Source: Cladosporium sp. IMV 00045
Lineage: Eukaryota; Ascomycota; Dothideomycetes; Cladosporiales; Cladosporiaceae
NCBI GenBank assembly: GCA_001931905.2
Contig: MSJI02000332.1
Coordinates: 1-18,125, forward strand
Direction of reading: 5' to 3'
Length of the DNA stretch: 18,125 bases
Position 1 is the first letter of the stretch. Every line of letters starts with the position of its first letter. The notes beneath the pieces were generated by a model. It searched no databases, was not told the origin of the DNA, and worked only from the letters and a program-made list of their open reading frames with translations. The position numbers and the translations under genes are program-made. Shown piece after piece: positions 9,422 to 18,092 of the stretch.

Positions 9422-10294
9422 ATGTCCTTCCAAGACTCGGGGGCTCTCGAGTGTACGTCCACCTCAACACCATACTCCCATATCCCCACTAACCCCCCAC
9501 CAGCCCAACCGACAACCTGGCGCCGCGCCGACGACCCTCAATACGCCGACGACCCCGAATTCCAGTCCCTAACCACCACCCTCTCGGACAAACTCTTCAC
9601 GCTCACCAACGCCATCTCCCGCCTCAACAACCAAATCGCCCTCCTCGGCACGAAGCGCGAAACCGACCGCGTACGCGAGCGCGTGCAAGACCTCCTCTCC
9701 GAAACGGGCGCCTCCTTCAAAGACATCGGCGAAGGGCTCAAGCGCGTCAGCAACTGGGAAGACTTGGGGCCGAGCCAGAAGTACACGCAGGGGAAACTGA
9801 ATCAGGAATTCCGCGCGAGCTTGACGGAGTTTCAGGTGCTTCAGAGGCAGGCGCTGGAGAAGCAGAGGGCGAGCGCCAGCGCGGCGCGGACGGCGTTGGA
9901 GCAGGAAGAGGGCGCGCATGCGGATGGCAGTCAGCAGGGCCAGCAGCAGCAGCAATTGCAGGCGCAACAACCGCAGCTCGCGGACCAGTCCGACGTGGAC
10001 TTCCAAGAAACGCTGATCATCGAGCGCGAAAGCGAGATCCGCAACATCGAGCAGTCCGTCGGGGAGTTAAACGAGCTTTTCCGCGACGTGGCGCATATGG
10101 TGCACGAGCAAGGGCAGAGTTTGGACGTGATCAGCGATAACGTGACGCAGACGAGGGACGATACGCGGAATGCGGATCAGCAGTTGCGCACGGCGAGTCG
10201 GCATCAGAAGAGCGCGAGGGGGAAGGCGTGTTGTCTTTTGTTGATTTTGGTGGTGGTGTTGACGGTGATTATCGTTGCTGCTGTTTTGGGGTAG
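9422..10294 (+). CDS. PEP12: Pep12-type syntaxin (endosomal Qa-SNARE), 2 exons, 273 aa
   Basis: Exons are 9422-9452 and 9504-10294. Pep12 is the Qa-SNARE for fusion of Golgi-derived vesicles with the late endosome or prevacuole. The N-terminal helical domain (about 25-140) includes DPEFQSL and ISRLNNQIALLGTKR, the typical start of the Habc bundle. A Gln-rich linker spans about 153-168. The SNARE motif (about 186-245) carries IIERESEIRNIEQSVGELN and the zero-layer glutamine in HEQG (Q213). A C-terminal membrane anchor (about 253-272) follows two cysteines that could be acylated. The length is normal for the family. The ATG has an ACC context. Splicing gives ALE-SQPTTW, close to what I recall for fungal orthologues. 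Unspliced reading would insert 17 residues. Confidence 0.9.
   Translation: MSFQDSGALECTSTSTPYSHIPTNPPPAQPTTWRRADDPQYADDPEFQSLTTTLSDKLFTLTNAISRLNNQIALLGTKRETDRVRERVQDLLSETGASFKDIGEGLKRVSNWEDLGPSQKYTQGKLNQEFRASLTEFQVLQRQALEKQRASASAARTALEQEEGAHADGSQQGQQQQQLQAQQPQLADQSDVDFQETLIIERESEIRNIEQSVGELNELFRDVAHMVHEQGQSLDVISDNVTQTRDDTRNADQQLRTASRHQKSARGKACCLLLILVVVLTVIIVAAVLG
9453..9503 (+). other. Intron of PEP12 (51 nt, in frame and stop-free)
   Basis: The donor is GTACGT, with a CACTAAC branch site 14 nt before the CCACCAG acceptor. The length is a multiple of three and no stop occurs, so a plain ORF search reads straight through. The splice signals are strong and the spliced N-terminus fits the family better. 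Confidence 0.85.
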
Positions 10295-11035
10295 GGGATG
10301 GAAGGTGGTTTTTGTTTTGGGTGGGGGTTTTTCCTTTCTTGTTTCCATTACTGTTCACCGGAGGATGTATTGTTTCAGTTCTATATACCTCTTTTGTGCC
10401 TTTTGGCATTTTTAAGACATCTCGACACAGACAGATAAATGCGACGTGGATATTGTGTATCACCAGACCACCATAAGAGCGTGCAACTCTCTCAATGGTG
10501 TACCAGTATTTGGTCATTTAGCTTGACATTTGCTCCGTGGCCATCATGAAATATGCTACGCTGCGCTAAAATCGGCATATAGGCCCCAATGTAAGGTATC
10601 TGAAAGAACGCTATCCATCTCTTTTCACGTAAATATGCAATCATGCACAGGGTACGATTCCTGCTCTCATGCAGCCAATGGCTTTCCGTAAGCCAATAAT
10701 AATAATGCTGCTGCAATATAACAGAGTTCCTCCTGCGGAATCCATCACAGAGCATCATAAAGTCCGTCATCTTTGCCACGTGGGAGGCGCCCACGTGTAC
10801 TCTTCGTCTTTGAATCCTTCTCGAGTTCTTCCCCCAATCAACCGCGTGCCGAGTCCAGATCTTGTGCCGGAGCTCTATCCGATGTTGCGTATAGATCGAT
10901 TTGCGAAGTGGTTGAGCAAAATGTTGTTGCATTTCGTTGCGCGGTGGCGAGGAAATCGAGAAATGCCGTTCCAGAAGTACGCGGCCGTTGATCAAAATCG
11001 CTTCCTCTCATCATAGTCCATCATTCTCATCACCC
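10295..11035. other. Intergenic region between convergent genes
   Basis: These 741 nt separate the PEP12 stop from the stop of the minus-strand gene at 11036, so they should hold two 3' UTRs. Just after PEP12 come a G/T-rich stretch and T-rich runs. Open frames up to 167 codons (minus, 10492-10995) are not protein-like. The one notable site is a double CACGTG palindrome at 10777-10797, listed separately. Confidence 0.5.
10777..10797. promoter_or_regulatory. Inverted pair of CACGTG (E-box) sites
   Basis: CACGTGGG (10777-10784), five bases, then CCCACGTG (10790-10797) form a perfect inverted repeat with two CACGTG cores, the classical target of bHLH factors. It lies between two convergent genes, about 480 nt past the PEP12 stop, where no promoter is expected. 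Confidence 0.4.
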
Positions 11036-11974
11036 TCATCTCCCCCTCTCATGCTCCCCACCACCACTCCCCCTCGCGGTACTCCCCTGACTACTCCCGC
11101 CCAACCCCACCCCCTCCCCGTCCCCCGGCGCCCTCGGCCCCACCATCCAATCCTCCATAGCCAACCACTGACTCCAAGCTTTCTCGGCGGCAAGAATCTC
11201 CTCAACCTTCGCCTCACCGAGCGGTTTCATGAAAGGCGTGCACTCATCCGCTCCACCACCAGAGCCGGCATCGTAATGTTTCTTGCACGTGCGCCACCCG
11301 CCGTGTTTGGCGGCGAAGAGGTAGTTGCGGCGCTCGCAGTCGAGGTGGGGCGAGACGCCGCGCGCCCAGTCGTCGCCGAAGAAGCCGTGTAGGATTGGAG
11401 GCTTGTCGAAGCCGGTGATTATGAGGCGCCGGATGTAGGGGAGGAGGGAGACGAAGGTCGGTTGTTGGGTTTGGTTGGGATTGGTTTGGTTGTTGGAGGC
11501 TGTGGAGTGGGAGGGACTGTTCAAGCCGTTGGTCGCGGGGCGGTGGTAGGGTGTGAATGTGAATTGTTGGGGGTTGGAGTGCGAGGCGGGTGAGGGGGCG
11601 GTGTTGCCAGGTGCGGAGGTGGTGATGGGGTGGGCGAGCCATTGGTAGGGGAGACGGATGTTGATCAGCGCGCAGAGAGCTTGCGTGCCGGGTTCGTGTT
11701 GGGCGTGGTCGAGGAAGTAGCGCTGGCAGCTTTGGTAGGCGGGATGCCAGTCGACGATGTCGAAGTTGGGATCATTGGAGAGGAGAGGAGGGGGAGCGGG
11801 CGGCTCGTCGATTATGCCGTCCATGAAGTTTGGTCTGCGCGAGGGTCTGGTTGAAGATGAGGCGGAGGCAGATGAGGACGACGAGGCGGCGGCGGGGTAC
11901 AAGTGAGGCGGCGGAGGTCGGTTCGCGTAGTAAGAATCGAAGGGTCTGGAGTTGAACTGGCCGTAGCGGTCCAT
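11036..11974 (-). CDS. Conserved filamentous-fungal protein of unknown function, 312 aa
   Basis: This single exon starts at 11974 in a perfect ACCATGG context. After MDRYGQFNSRPFDSYY and a Pro-rich then Ser-rich stretch (about 20-45), the first conserved-looking block is VDWHPAYQSCQRYFLDHAQHE, about residues 73-93, running on into LCALINIRLPYQW. A Pro/Thr/Asn/Gln-rich linker (about 115-170) follows. A second block, VSLLPYIRRLIITGFDKPP and ILHGFFGDDWARGV, continues through ERRNYLFAAKHGGW. The tail is Gly/Ser-rich and disordered. No signal peptide or membrane span is present. I have a loose memory that similar fungal proteins are sometimes labelled as an apoptosis-inhibitor-like 'ILP'. I cannot verify this and would not use it as a function. 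Confidence 0.72.
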   Translation of the reverse strand: MDRYGQFNSRPFDSYYANRPPPPHLYPAAASSSSSASASSSTRPSRRPNFMDGIIDEPPAPPPLLSNDPNFDIVDWHPAYQSCQRYFLDHAQHEPGTQALCALINIRLPYQWLAHPITTSAPGNTAPSPASHSNPQQFTFTPYHRPATNGLNSPSHSTASNNQTNPNQTQQPTFVSLLPYIRRLIITGFDKPPILHGFFGDDWARGVSPHLDCERRNYLFAAKHGGWRTCKKHYDAGSGGGADECTPFMKPLGEAKVEEILAAEKAWSQWLAMEDWMVGPRAPGDGEGVGLGGSSQGSTARGSGGGEHERGR

Positions 11975-12766
11975 GGTGGTGTGTGTGTGTGTGTTTATGG
12001 GGTGAGATTGAGTTTGGAGCAGCTACTGTAAGGTACGCCGATCTGGAGATGAGAGTGATGAAGTCAGCAGTCGGTGGCTAGATCGGTTGGATGATAGCTG
12101 TAGGGCAGGACATGCAGTGAGGCTGAAGAGTCGTGGACTGTTAGATGAGATGGGTGGAAGATGCTGTCGACCTACTTTGATGTATGTGGAAGAATTACAA
12201 TGCTGCAGATGAGATCATCTCCATGTCATGACCTTCATTCGCCAGACTAAGGTATATTGGGACAAGAAGAATGCCATGATGATTATGAGAGATGCTTTCT
12301 TTAGGTGCCTTATTAGCTTCCGCCCGGCGACGAAGCCGGCGAGTTCGAGAGCAAAGACCCTGGCTCGCGTGAGCGACTAAAGTTTTCGACTGACCGAGGC
12401 TATTTCAACGTCCAAGACATCCATTACTCTGAGTGCTATTCTTCAACCTCTATTTCTTCGTCGAGACACGATGAGATGCTCAGTAAGAACATGGAGAAAT
12501 TTTTGCTGATATCTATTGGTCGATTCGAACATTAATTCGCCGTTTCATCCCTTATCCATCCATCGAACATCTCTACAAGTGTACGATCGAGAAAATCCAC
12601 CCGACGACGTCATCCTGCAATAATAAGACCGTCTCGTCGTCCGATCCTCTTGTGTATATGTATGTACATACATGTACACATCTAAACACTCCCAATCCTC
12701 TTCACCCTCTTTCCACTCCCAAAACCCCTCACCCAACATCTCCCAAACAAGTCGATGTTAAGAAAA
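11975..12766. other. Divergent intergenic region with regulatory candidates
   Basis: Both flanking genes start here and point outward, so both promoters lie in these 792 nt. A (GT)8 tract (11979-11994) lies only 4 nt upstream of the minus-strand start codon, inside its 5' leader. A perfect 16-nt palindrome, ATGTATGTACATACAT (12658-12673), lies about 95 nt before the aldo-keto reductase start. No gene or RNA is recognisable. Confidence 0.5.
12658..12673. promoter_or_regulatory. 16-nt perfect palindrome upstream of the aldo-keto reductase
   Basis: ATGTATGTACATACAT equals its own reverse complement and lies 94 nt before the ATG at 12767. The position suits a dimeric transcription factor site, but alternating purine-pyrimidine sequence makes palindromes easily by chance. 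Confidence 0.3.
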
Positions 12767-13764
12767 ATGGCCACCCAAACCTACTCCCTGACCACCCGCC
12801 TCCGTCTCCCCAACATCCCATCCCAAACCCTCCCTCACATCCACCTCGGAGTCTACCTGACATCCGGCAACGAAACCCGGCGCGCCGTCCGCTACGCCCT
12901 CGAAGCCGGCTACCGCGCCTTCGACTCGGCGCAAATGTACCACAACGAGCGCGAAGTCGGCTCGACCATCCTGGAGTATCTCAAAGAACACGAGGGCGAG
13001 TTGACCAGAGAGGACATCCACTACACGAGCAAGCTGGCGAGTAATTCCAGCTACGAGGCGGTGAGGAAGAGTATCACCAAGAGCGTCAAGGAGTGCGGAC
13101 TGGGGTATATCGATTTGTTCCTGCTGCATTCGCCTTACGGGGGCAAGAAAGCGCGGTTGGAGAGTTGGAGGGCGCTGGAAGATGCCGTGGATGAAGGGGA
13201 GGTGAGGATTCCTGGCGTGAGCAATTATGGCGAGAAACACGTGAGTCTACCTGGCAATCGAAATAAGAATGACATAACTGACAAGACTAGATCGACGAAC
13301 TCCTCTCCTCCTCCCCCCGCCACCTCCCCGCCATCAACCAAATCGAAGTCCACCCCTTCAACACCCGCTCTTCCCTGACTGCCCACTGCAAAAAGCACAA
13401 CATCGTAGTGGAAGCCTACGCGCCCCTCGCGCGTGCCTACAAAATGAAGGACCCGACCATAGTCCGTCTGGCGAGCAAGTACAACTGCACGCCCGCGCAG
13501 CTGATGGTGCGGTGGAATCTGCAGCACGGGCACGTGGTGTTGCCGAAGAGCGTGAGGCGGGAGCGGATTGTGGAGAATGCGGACGTGGGCGGGTTTATGA
13601 TTGAGGAGGAGGATATGGGGGTGATGGACGGGTTGGATGAGTATCTTGTTACTGGTGAGTTTTGATGTTTGTTCTCGGTTTAGGTCTTGGTTTTCTGTTG
13701 TCGTGTTGGACTTTGCTGACTTTTCTGTGATCTTTTAGATTGGGATCCTGTCGATGCGCCGTAG
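12767..13764 (+). CDS. Aldo-keto reductase (NADPH-dependent), 3 exons, 287 aa
   Basis: Exons are 12767-13240, 13291-13654 and 13739-13764. I chose the second ATG (AAAAATGGCC) over the one at 12755, which would add four residues. The protein is a soluble TIM-barrel oxidoreductase that reduces aldehydes or ketones with NADPH. The catalytic tetrad is visible as D53 and Y58 ([10 protein letters not shown]), K89 (YTSKLAS) and H121 (FLLHSPYG). Other family marks are GVSNYG (150-155), [10 protein letters not shown] (173-182) and the cofactor motif [13 protein letters not shown] (242-254), with K244 and R250 as phosphate contacts. The 26-nt last exon supplies the usual ending DWDPVDAP. Length and order match fungal single-domain AKRs of the GCY1/YPR1 kind. 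The substrate cannot be told from sequence, and the gene stands alone. Confidence 0.9.
13241..13290 (+). other. Intron 1 of the aldo-keto reductase
   Basis: GTGAGT donor, AACTGAC branch site and CTAG acceptor; 50 nt, phase 0. It joins YGEKH to IDELL. Confidence 0.9.
13655..13738 (+). other. Intron 2 of the aldo-keto reductase
   Basis: GTGAGT donor, GCTGAC branch site and TTTTAG acceptor; 84 nt. Without splicing the frame stops at once (GEF stop) and the family ending WDPVDAP is lost. Confidence 0.9.
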
Positions 13765-14856
13765 ATATCTCCCCGGCCAAGCTTTTGAATGAAAATCACA
13801 TAAAGACGAAGATACATGCATTACAACGATGGAGAAATCTACACGGTTGAACGATAATATCGAAATATCAAACAAAACTCTCCATGAGATCAGATTTCGG
13901 CGTTGGCAATGGCCGATAGAATTGAGCAACATATATACCAATCGTATCACCCGATCAAAGCCTCGGAGAAGCAAGTAAACGATAGAGACAAACAGTGCCA
14001 CTGGACAATGACCATCAACGATTGGAGACACCTCAACGCCCAGTTTTGACGGCGGAAGACAAACAAAGGCAGAACAAAAATTCCCCTCGAAGCACCAGTA
14101 TCTGAGTGGCAATGGTGTGGTCGAACGATCAAGAGATTACAGCGGAAAGGGCAATGCAACAGAAACAAAAACACGAACGCGAACAAAAACCAGGATCGAG
14201 GAGGAGCAGGAGAGTAGACACATCAGCATCCGTAGATGTTCCTCCCATCTGCTCTCTTCTGCACCCTACCCTACTCGTGTGATGAAAGTCAAAGATCGCA
14301 CCTCTACGACAAGTCCAGTATAATCGAGAAAGCGTATCAACAGGATGCAAAATGAGTCCTCAATCGTCGGCAAGGTCATCATTATAAGATCTGTCTTAAA
14401 ATTACTTGGCCTCCAGCGACCCGGACCGGGAACCTTGTGAAGTTGATCAGACAAATCAATGCCCTCAAATCACCAAGTAGATCAAGGGAAAGGGACAAGA
14501 ATCGGTTTGCGAAGGGGACGCTTTGTTGACCACGAGATTAACGGGTGACGAAGGACGCCGTTACCGATCTGTGACGCGAGAAATTGAGGGCAATCGCAAG
14601 GGCCAAACCATCAGCTGAAAGAGTTGGCTTGAAATAGACTTAAAGAGGCGACAGGAACTCCAGCCGGGTTTTGAATGATTTTCTGAAATGTGACATGACA
14701 AGGAGAAGGAAAAGAGGAGAATGAAAGAATTGAGGGAAAAAAAGTACAGAGAGAGAAAAAAACAAGAGGCGACCTTAACCCACCCATCCATCAGTGGACC
14801 CTCTTGAAACATTAGTAGACCTCGTTCTTTTTTGCTTTTCTCCTTTTTCAAATCTT
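13765..14856. other. Intergenic region between convergent AKR and ANP1 genes
   Basis: These 1.09 kb contain the 3' ends of both flanking genes. Open frames are short (at most 125 codons), rich in stops in every frame, and unlike known proteins. Purine-rich runs near 14700-14770 and a short GC hairpin (CCCGGACCGGG, about 14419-14431) are the only features. I looked for tRNA, 5S rRNA and spliceosomal RNA signatures and saw none. Confidence 0.5.
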
Positions 14857-16361
14857 CTAAGCATTTCCCGGCTTCTCATCCGTGTCGATATGCCAAACGA
14901 CATAGTTCGGCAGACCGAAAACCTGCATGCCCGCGCGCCGGGCCATTTTGGCGAAACCTTCGGTCTCGGCTTGGTTTTCGAAGGCGTAGCAGGGGAAATT
15001 GATGCCTGGATTTGAGGTGTTAGTACGTGTACGTGTGCTGTGTGACGGTGGCGTGCGAGGAAAAGGATTCTGGCGACACACCTGCTCTGTGAACGTCTGC
15101 TTTGACGACGATGTTGACGCCTCCGATGCCATCGAGGGGGATCTCGATGTCTTTGTTCTCGCGCCAGTCGCCCATGCGGGCCATGTAGATGCGCTCGGTT
15201 TTGTACTCCTTGTAGCCTGGGATGATGTCAGTCTTAGGATCTAGCTGGGCCTTTATTCTCTAATTTGACATACCCTCTGCAAGAACGACGTTGGGATCGA
15301 GGGAAGCGGCGAGTTTTCTGCCGGTGTCGGATTCTTGCCATGAGTTGTAGTCAAAACGACCCTCGATATCACGGCCGTCTTGGTAGCGATGGAACCAAAC
15401 GTCTGTGGTCAAGTCAGCGCTGCTCTGTTGCAAGACATACAAAACTCTGAAAACACTCAAGGCATGTCTTACTGGGAACCAGGATATCGCGGTCGTGCGC
15501 AACGAAATCCTCGATGATCTTGCTCGGGCTGTCCACAATGTCCACATCGCGCCAGTACACCCAGCTGTGCTCGGGCTTCAACGCCGCACTCAAGAGGAAA
15601 TTCCTCGCCTTGCCCATGGCCATTCTGCGAGGACCCTGCGCTGCGAAGCCGTGCCTTTCCTCCACGGTCTGCGCTGTCTGCACTTCTTCAAAGTCCTTCT
15701 CGACGATCATGACGCTGCCGAAAGCTACGTTGTCCGTCCGGCTCTGCACGCGCTCAAGTTCCATGGCTAGCTTGGCGAGGGTGTCGTCTTTGCTGTTTCC
15801 CACAAGGAAGGCGAGGTCGATCAGGCGGTGCGGGTAGGTGAGTTGGCTCAAGAGATCGAAGTGCGTCTCGAGGTAAGGCGCGGCGTCGCGGAGAGGAGTG
15901 AGAATGAGCACGCGCTCTTCGTTGAGGACGGCTTTCGGGGTGGATGCGACGTTGTTCAGGTTCACGCGCTGGATGGAGGAGCTGTTGATTTCTATGGGCG
16001 CATGGTGGTTGAAGATGACCGGTGTTTGCTGGTGACCGGCCCATTGCGCCTGCTCGGTTGCTGACATTTGCATGGGGGATTTCGCTGGACCGAAACAGTA
16101 GAATCTGCGTTGCGATAAGACGTTAGTATTCCACAATTGCGTCTGGCGTGTCGCCGGGCTCATCTCCAATGGGTGTGAGTGTCCTTACTTTTGCATCTCA
16201 CCAGCCGTCCCGCTCAAACCATTCCATAGTAAAATGACAATGCCCGCAATCACCAGCGAAAGGACCACGCGTGTCTGTGTAAGGAACCTCCATATCACCC
16301 TCGTAGGCGGGAGTCTCGCCTTGGCCGACTTCCAGGTCACGCCTCCTTTAGGCAAGAGCAT
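14857..16361 (-). CDS. ANP1: Mannan polymerase II complex ANP1 subunit (GT62 alpha-mannosyltransferase), 5 exons, 405 aa
   Basis: Exons are 16189-16361, 15473-16104, 15274-15402, 15082-15216 and 14857-15005. All joins are in phase. Introns of 84, 70, 57 and 76 nt have GTAAGG, GTAAGA, GTATGT and GTGTGT donors, and two have perfect TACTAAC branch sites. It is a type II Golgi membrane protein with a basic N-terminus and an anchor at about 31-46 (RVVLSLVIAGIVILLW). Anp1, Van1 and Mnn9 family members extend the alpha-1,6-mannan backbone of N-glycans. The metal-binding DXD motif is D244-V-D246 in YWRDVDIVDSP. Other matches are ILTPLRDAAPYL, FLVGNSKDDTL, QGPRRMAMGKARN, FHRYQDGRDIEGRFDYNSW, GIGGVNIVVKADVHR and the ending VWHIDTDEKPGNA. 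The start MLLPKGGVTWKSA and the ending favour the Anp1 branch over Van1 or Mnn9. Confidence 0.93.
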
Positions 16362-16473
16362 GATGGACGTGGGATATTCGCGCCGGGCGGCGCTCTATAG
16401 TGTCGTGTGAGGAGTTTTGACAGCGGTTGAGGAATGAAGTCGGGGTTTCGCGATCGGCGGGAGGTGTTGTAAG

Positions 16474-16674
16474 CTAGATGGCGCTTGCGACTCGTTGGAC
16501 GGCGGGGATTGGTAAGGAGCGTGGGGAGGGTGGTAAGTTTAGAGGAGTGGCCTGGTGAGACAAGGGCGGCGGTGGTGGTAGTGGTGATGTCGGTCGGGGG
16601 AGAAGCGACAGGATGAGGAGTAAGTGGCGGAGAAGAGTGGTGTGTGTGTGTGTGTGTGTGTGGCGGAGAAGAGT

Positions 16675-16717
<43 letters not shown>

Positions 16718-17280
16718 TGTGCTAAGAGAGACTTGCACCTTTTCCAGCAGGGTGAGAGAGTGTGAGAGACGGAGAAGCTGGGGTGGAGATAGAGAGTCGT
16801 ATGGACTTGCGTGGCCGCCGCCGGTCGAGACGACAGGACACGCGGGAGTACGGGGATGGCGCCTGCCGACGACGCCGTAAACTGTAAATGCTTTTTCCCA
16901 CCTCCCCCTACTTGATCATCGGTATTGCTGGCAAGCCGGTAATTGCCACTTGCGACTAATCTCTCAGATACTGGAATATCCTCCTTTCCATCTACCAGGA
17001 TTTGCCATTCGCCGTTGCACTTTTCCATCAGCCTTGGCACGTGGATGTGAAAGTCTGGCCCTCGCCTCCTGTACCAGATTGTGGGATTGTCTGTGCACAA
17101 ACCAACCGTTCGATTCGATACCGACATCTGTCCTACACAGAATATCGCTAGCAATGCACAAATACCACCCGCTGTCTTCAATATCAATGGCATTATCTCG
17201 GCAAATCTCGGCATTGGTGTGCTAAAGCTCAGAAAAGATCTATCCGTAGAAATCTCAAAACTGCTGTCGGGCCGTGGCAT
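16474..17280 (-). CDS. Doubtful ORF with one membrane-like segment
   Basis: A 268-codon frame opens at 17280 upstream of ANP1 on the same strand. The first ~130 codons look somewhat protein-like, with a hydrophobic stretch at about residues 30-50 (MPLILKTAGGICALLAIFCVG) and then a soluble part (GEWQILVDGKEDIPVSERL). The rest is low-complexity and reads through the TG repeat as Thr-His runs, which is typical of a chance frame. The start context is weak. It could be a short real gene whose true end lies before the repeat, an upstream part of the ANP1 leader, or nothing. Confidence 0.2.
16625..16716. repeat. Duplicated compound TG microsatellite
   Basis: The unit TGGCGGAGAAGAGTGG followed by a TG run occurs twice: 16625-16662 with (TG)11 and 16661-16716 with (TG)20. 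On the ANP1 strand these are CA runs, about 280-355 nt upstream of its start codon. The tract is probably length-variable between isolates. Confidence 0.9.
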
Positions 17281-17684
17281 GCAGATTGTTTTCCTTTGAG
17301 AGAGAAAGGAAGCATCCTTCGTCGTTGCAATGATGCATCAAACTCGTCGAACAGTATGCAAATTGCATGTGCGAACGTGTTTTATGAGGGTGGAGAGAAA
17401 GGTTGACTTACATGTAGCCATTACTACTAGGTAGACAACGACGCGTCAATGGTCTCGAAATCCATCAACACGAGCGAGAAGACTTCAAGTCCTATACGGT
17501 GAGCCATTCCAATTAGGGGACCTACTCTTGAGATTAGAATGCCCTGTGCAGTGCGCATTCCTCAGTTGGGAGGTGAACGAAGTGAAGTCTGAAAAAGATC
17601 AAAATTGTATCTCTATCATCTAACCATTCGAACAAAATGCATCAACGCTTCATGCCATGACAATGCAACAGTCTCTCCGCCCAT

Positions 17685-18092
17685 TTAGTAGACAGACTGA
17701 CCCCTCACACCCCCGGACTCAGCCTCATACCCCGTCCCGCTCACATCCGTAATCCCATGCTGCGCATTCGGCGCGGGGATGCTATCAAGTCTCTGCTCGC
17801 CCTCCATACCGGCAGCATCCTGCTTGCGAATCGCCCTAGCGCCAGGCGCAAGGTGCAATGCATCAGCGGTGACGAGCTCCTCGCCCTGCGGCGGCTGCCA
17901 CTTGGTGCTCTGGCGCGGCGAGACGTGCATGATGTACATGGTATCGATCTCCTCGAGGGAGCGGCCGCGCGTCTCGCACAGGAAGAAGTAGACGACGACG
18001 GCGCCGAGGAAGTTGCACGCCGCGAAGACGTAGCCGTAGCGGTAGTCGATGGCGCCCGTGATGAAGGGGGTGAAGAAGGAGATGAGGAAGTT
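17685..18092 (-). CDS. MFS monosaccharide transporter, last exon (partial)
   Basis: Only the last 135 residues are in the window. The gene continues beyond the right edge. The exon begins after a clean TTACTAAC branch site and CCACAG acceptor. It encodes the end of the 12-span sugar-porter fold: NFLISFFTPFITGAI leads into span 11/12, then YGYVFAACNFLGAVVVYFFL (span 12), then the sugar-transporter signature ETRGRSLEEIDTMY. A long cytoplasmic tail follows (SPRQSTKWQPP and onward) to a stop at 17685. The signature and the KWQPP-type tail resemble fungal hexose transporters in the plasma membrane. Which sugar is carried cannot be told from this piece. Confidence 0.9.
   Translation of the reverse strand, partial: NFLISFFTPFITGAIDYRYGYVFAACNFLGAVVVYFFLCETRGRSLEEIDTMYIMHVSPRQSTKWQPPQGEELVTADALHLAPGARAIRKQDAAGMEGEQRLDSIPAPNAQHGITDVSGTGYEAESGGVRGQSVY

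Larger units (their letters stand above)
16362..17684. other. Upstream region of ANP1
   Basis: These 1.3 kb lie between the ANP1 start and the stop of the transporter gene. They should contain the ANP1 promoter and leader plus the transporter's 3' UTR. They hold two TG microsatellites (16641-16716) and a doubtful ORF (16474-17280). A small inverted repeat, ATGCAAATTGCAT, occurs near 17353. Nothing else is recognisable. Confidence 0.5.

Noticed and set aside
9569..10006. 145-codon minus-strand frame opposite PEP12
   Set aside because: A Leu/Arg-rich antisense shadow of the SNARE coding sequence.
10492..10995. 167-codon minus-strand frame between the convergent genes
   Set aside because: Its composition (many His, Arg, Trp and Tyr, no hydrophobic periodicity) is not protein-like. 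No splice signals or family features are seen.
12510..12540. GTTCGAAT-like tRNA T-loop on the minus strand
   Set aside because: The flanking bases do not form a T stem, and no other cloverleaf parts or box A are present.
12758..13240. 160-codon minus-strand frame opposite the aldo-keto reductase
   Set aside because: It is the exact antisense of exon 1, whose AKR motifs and splice sites are unambiguous.
14250..14460. Possible box C/D snoRNA (GTGATGA near 14278)
   Set aside because: No CTGA D box at a suitable distance and no terminal stem were found.
16641..16716. Repeat run considered as a telomere-like or CRISPR-like array
   Set aside because: It is a simple dinucleotide microsatellite with no unique spacers and no telomeric TTAGGG units.
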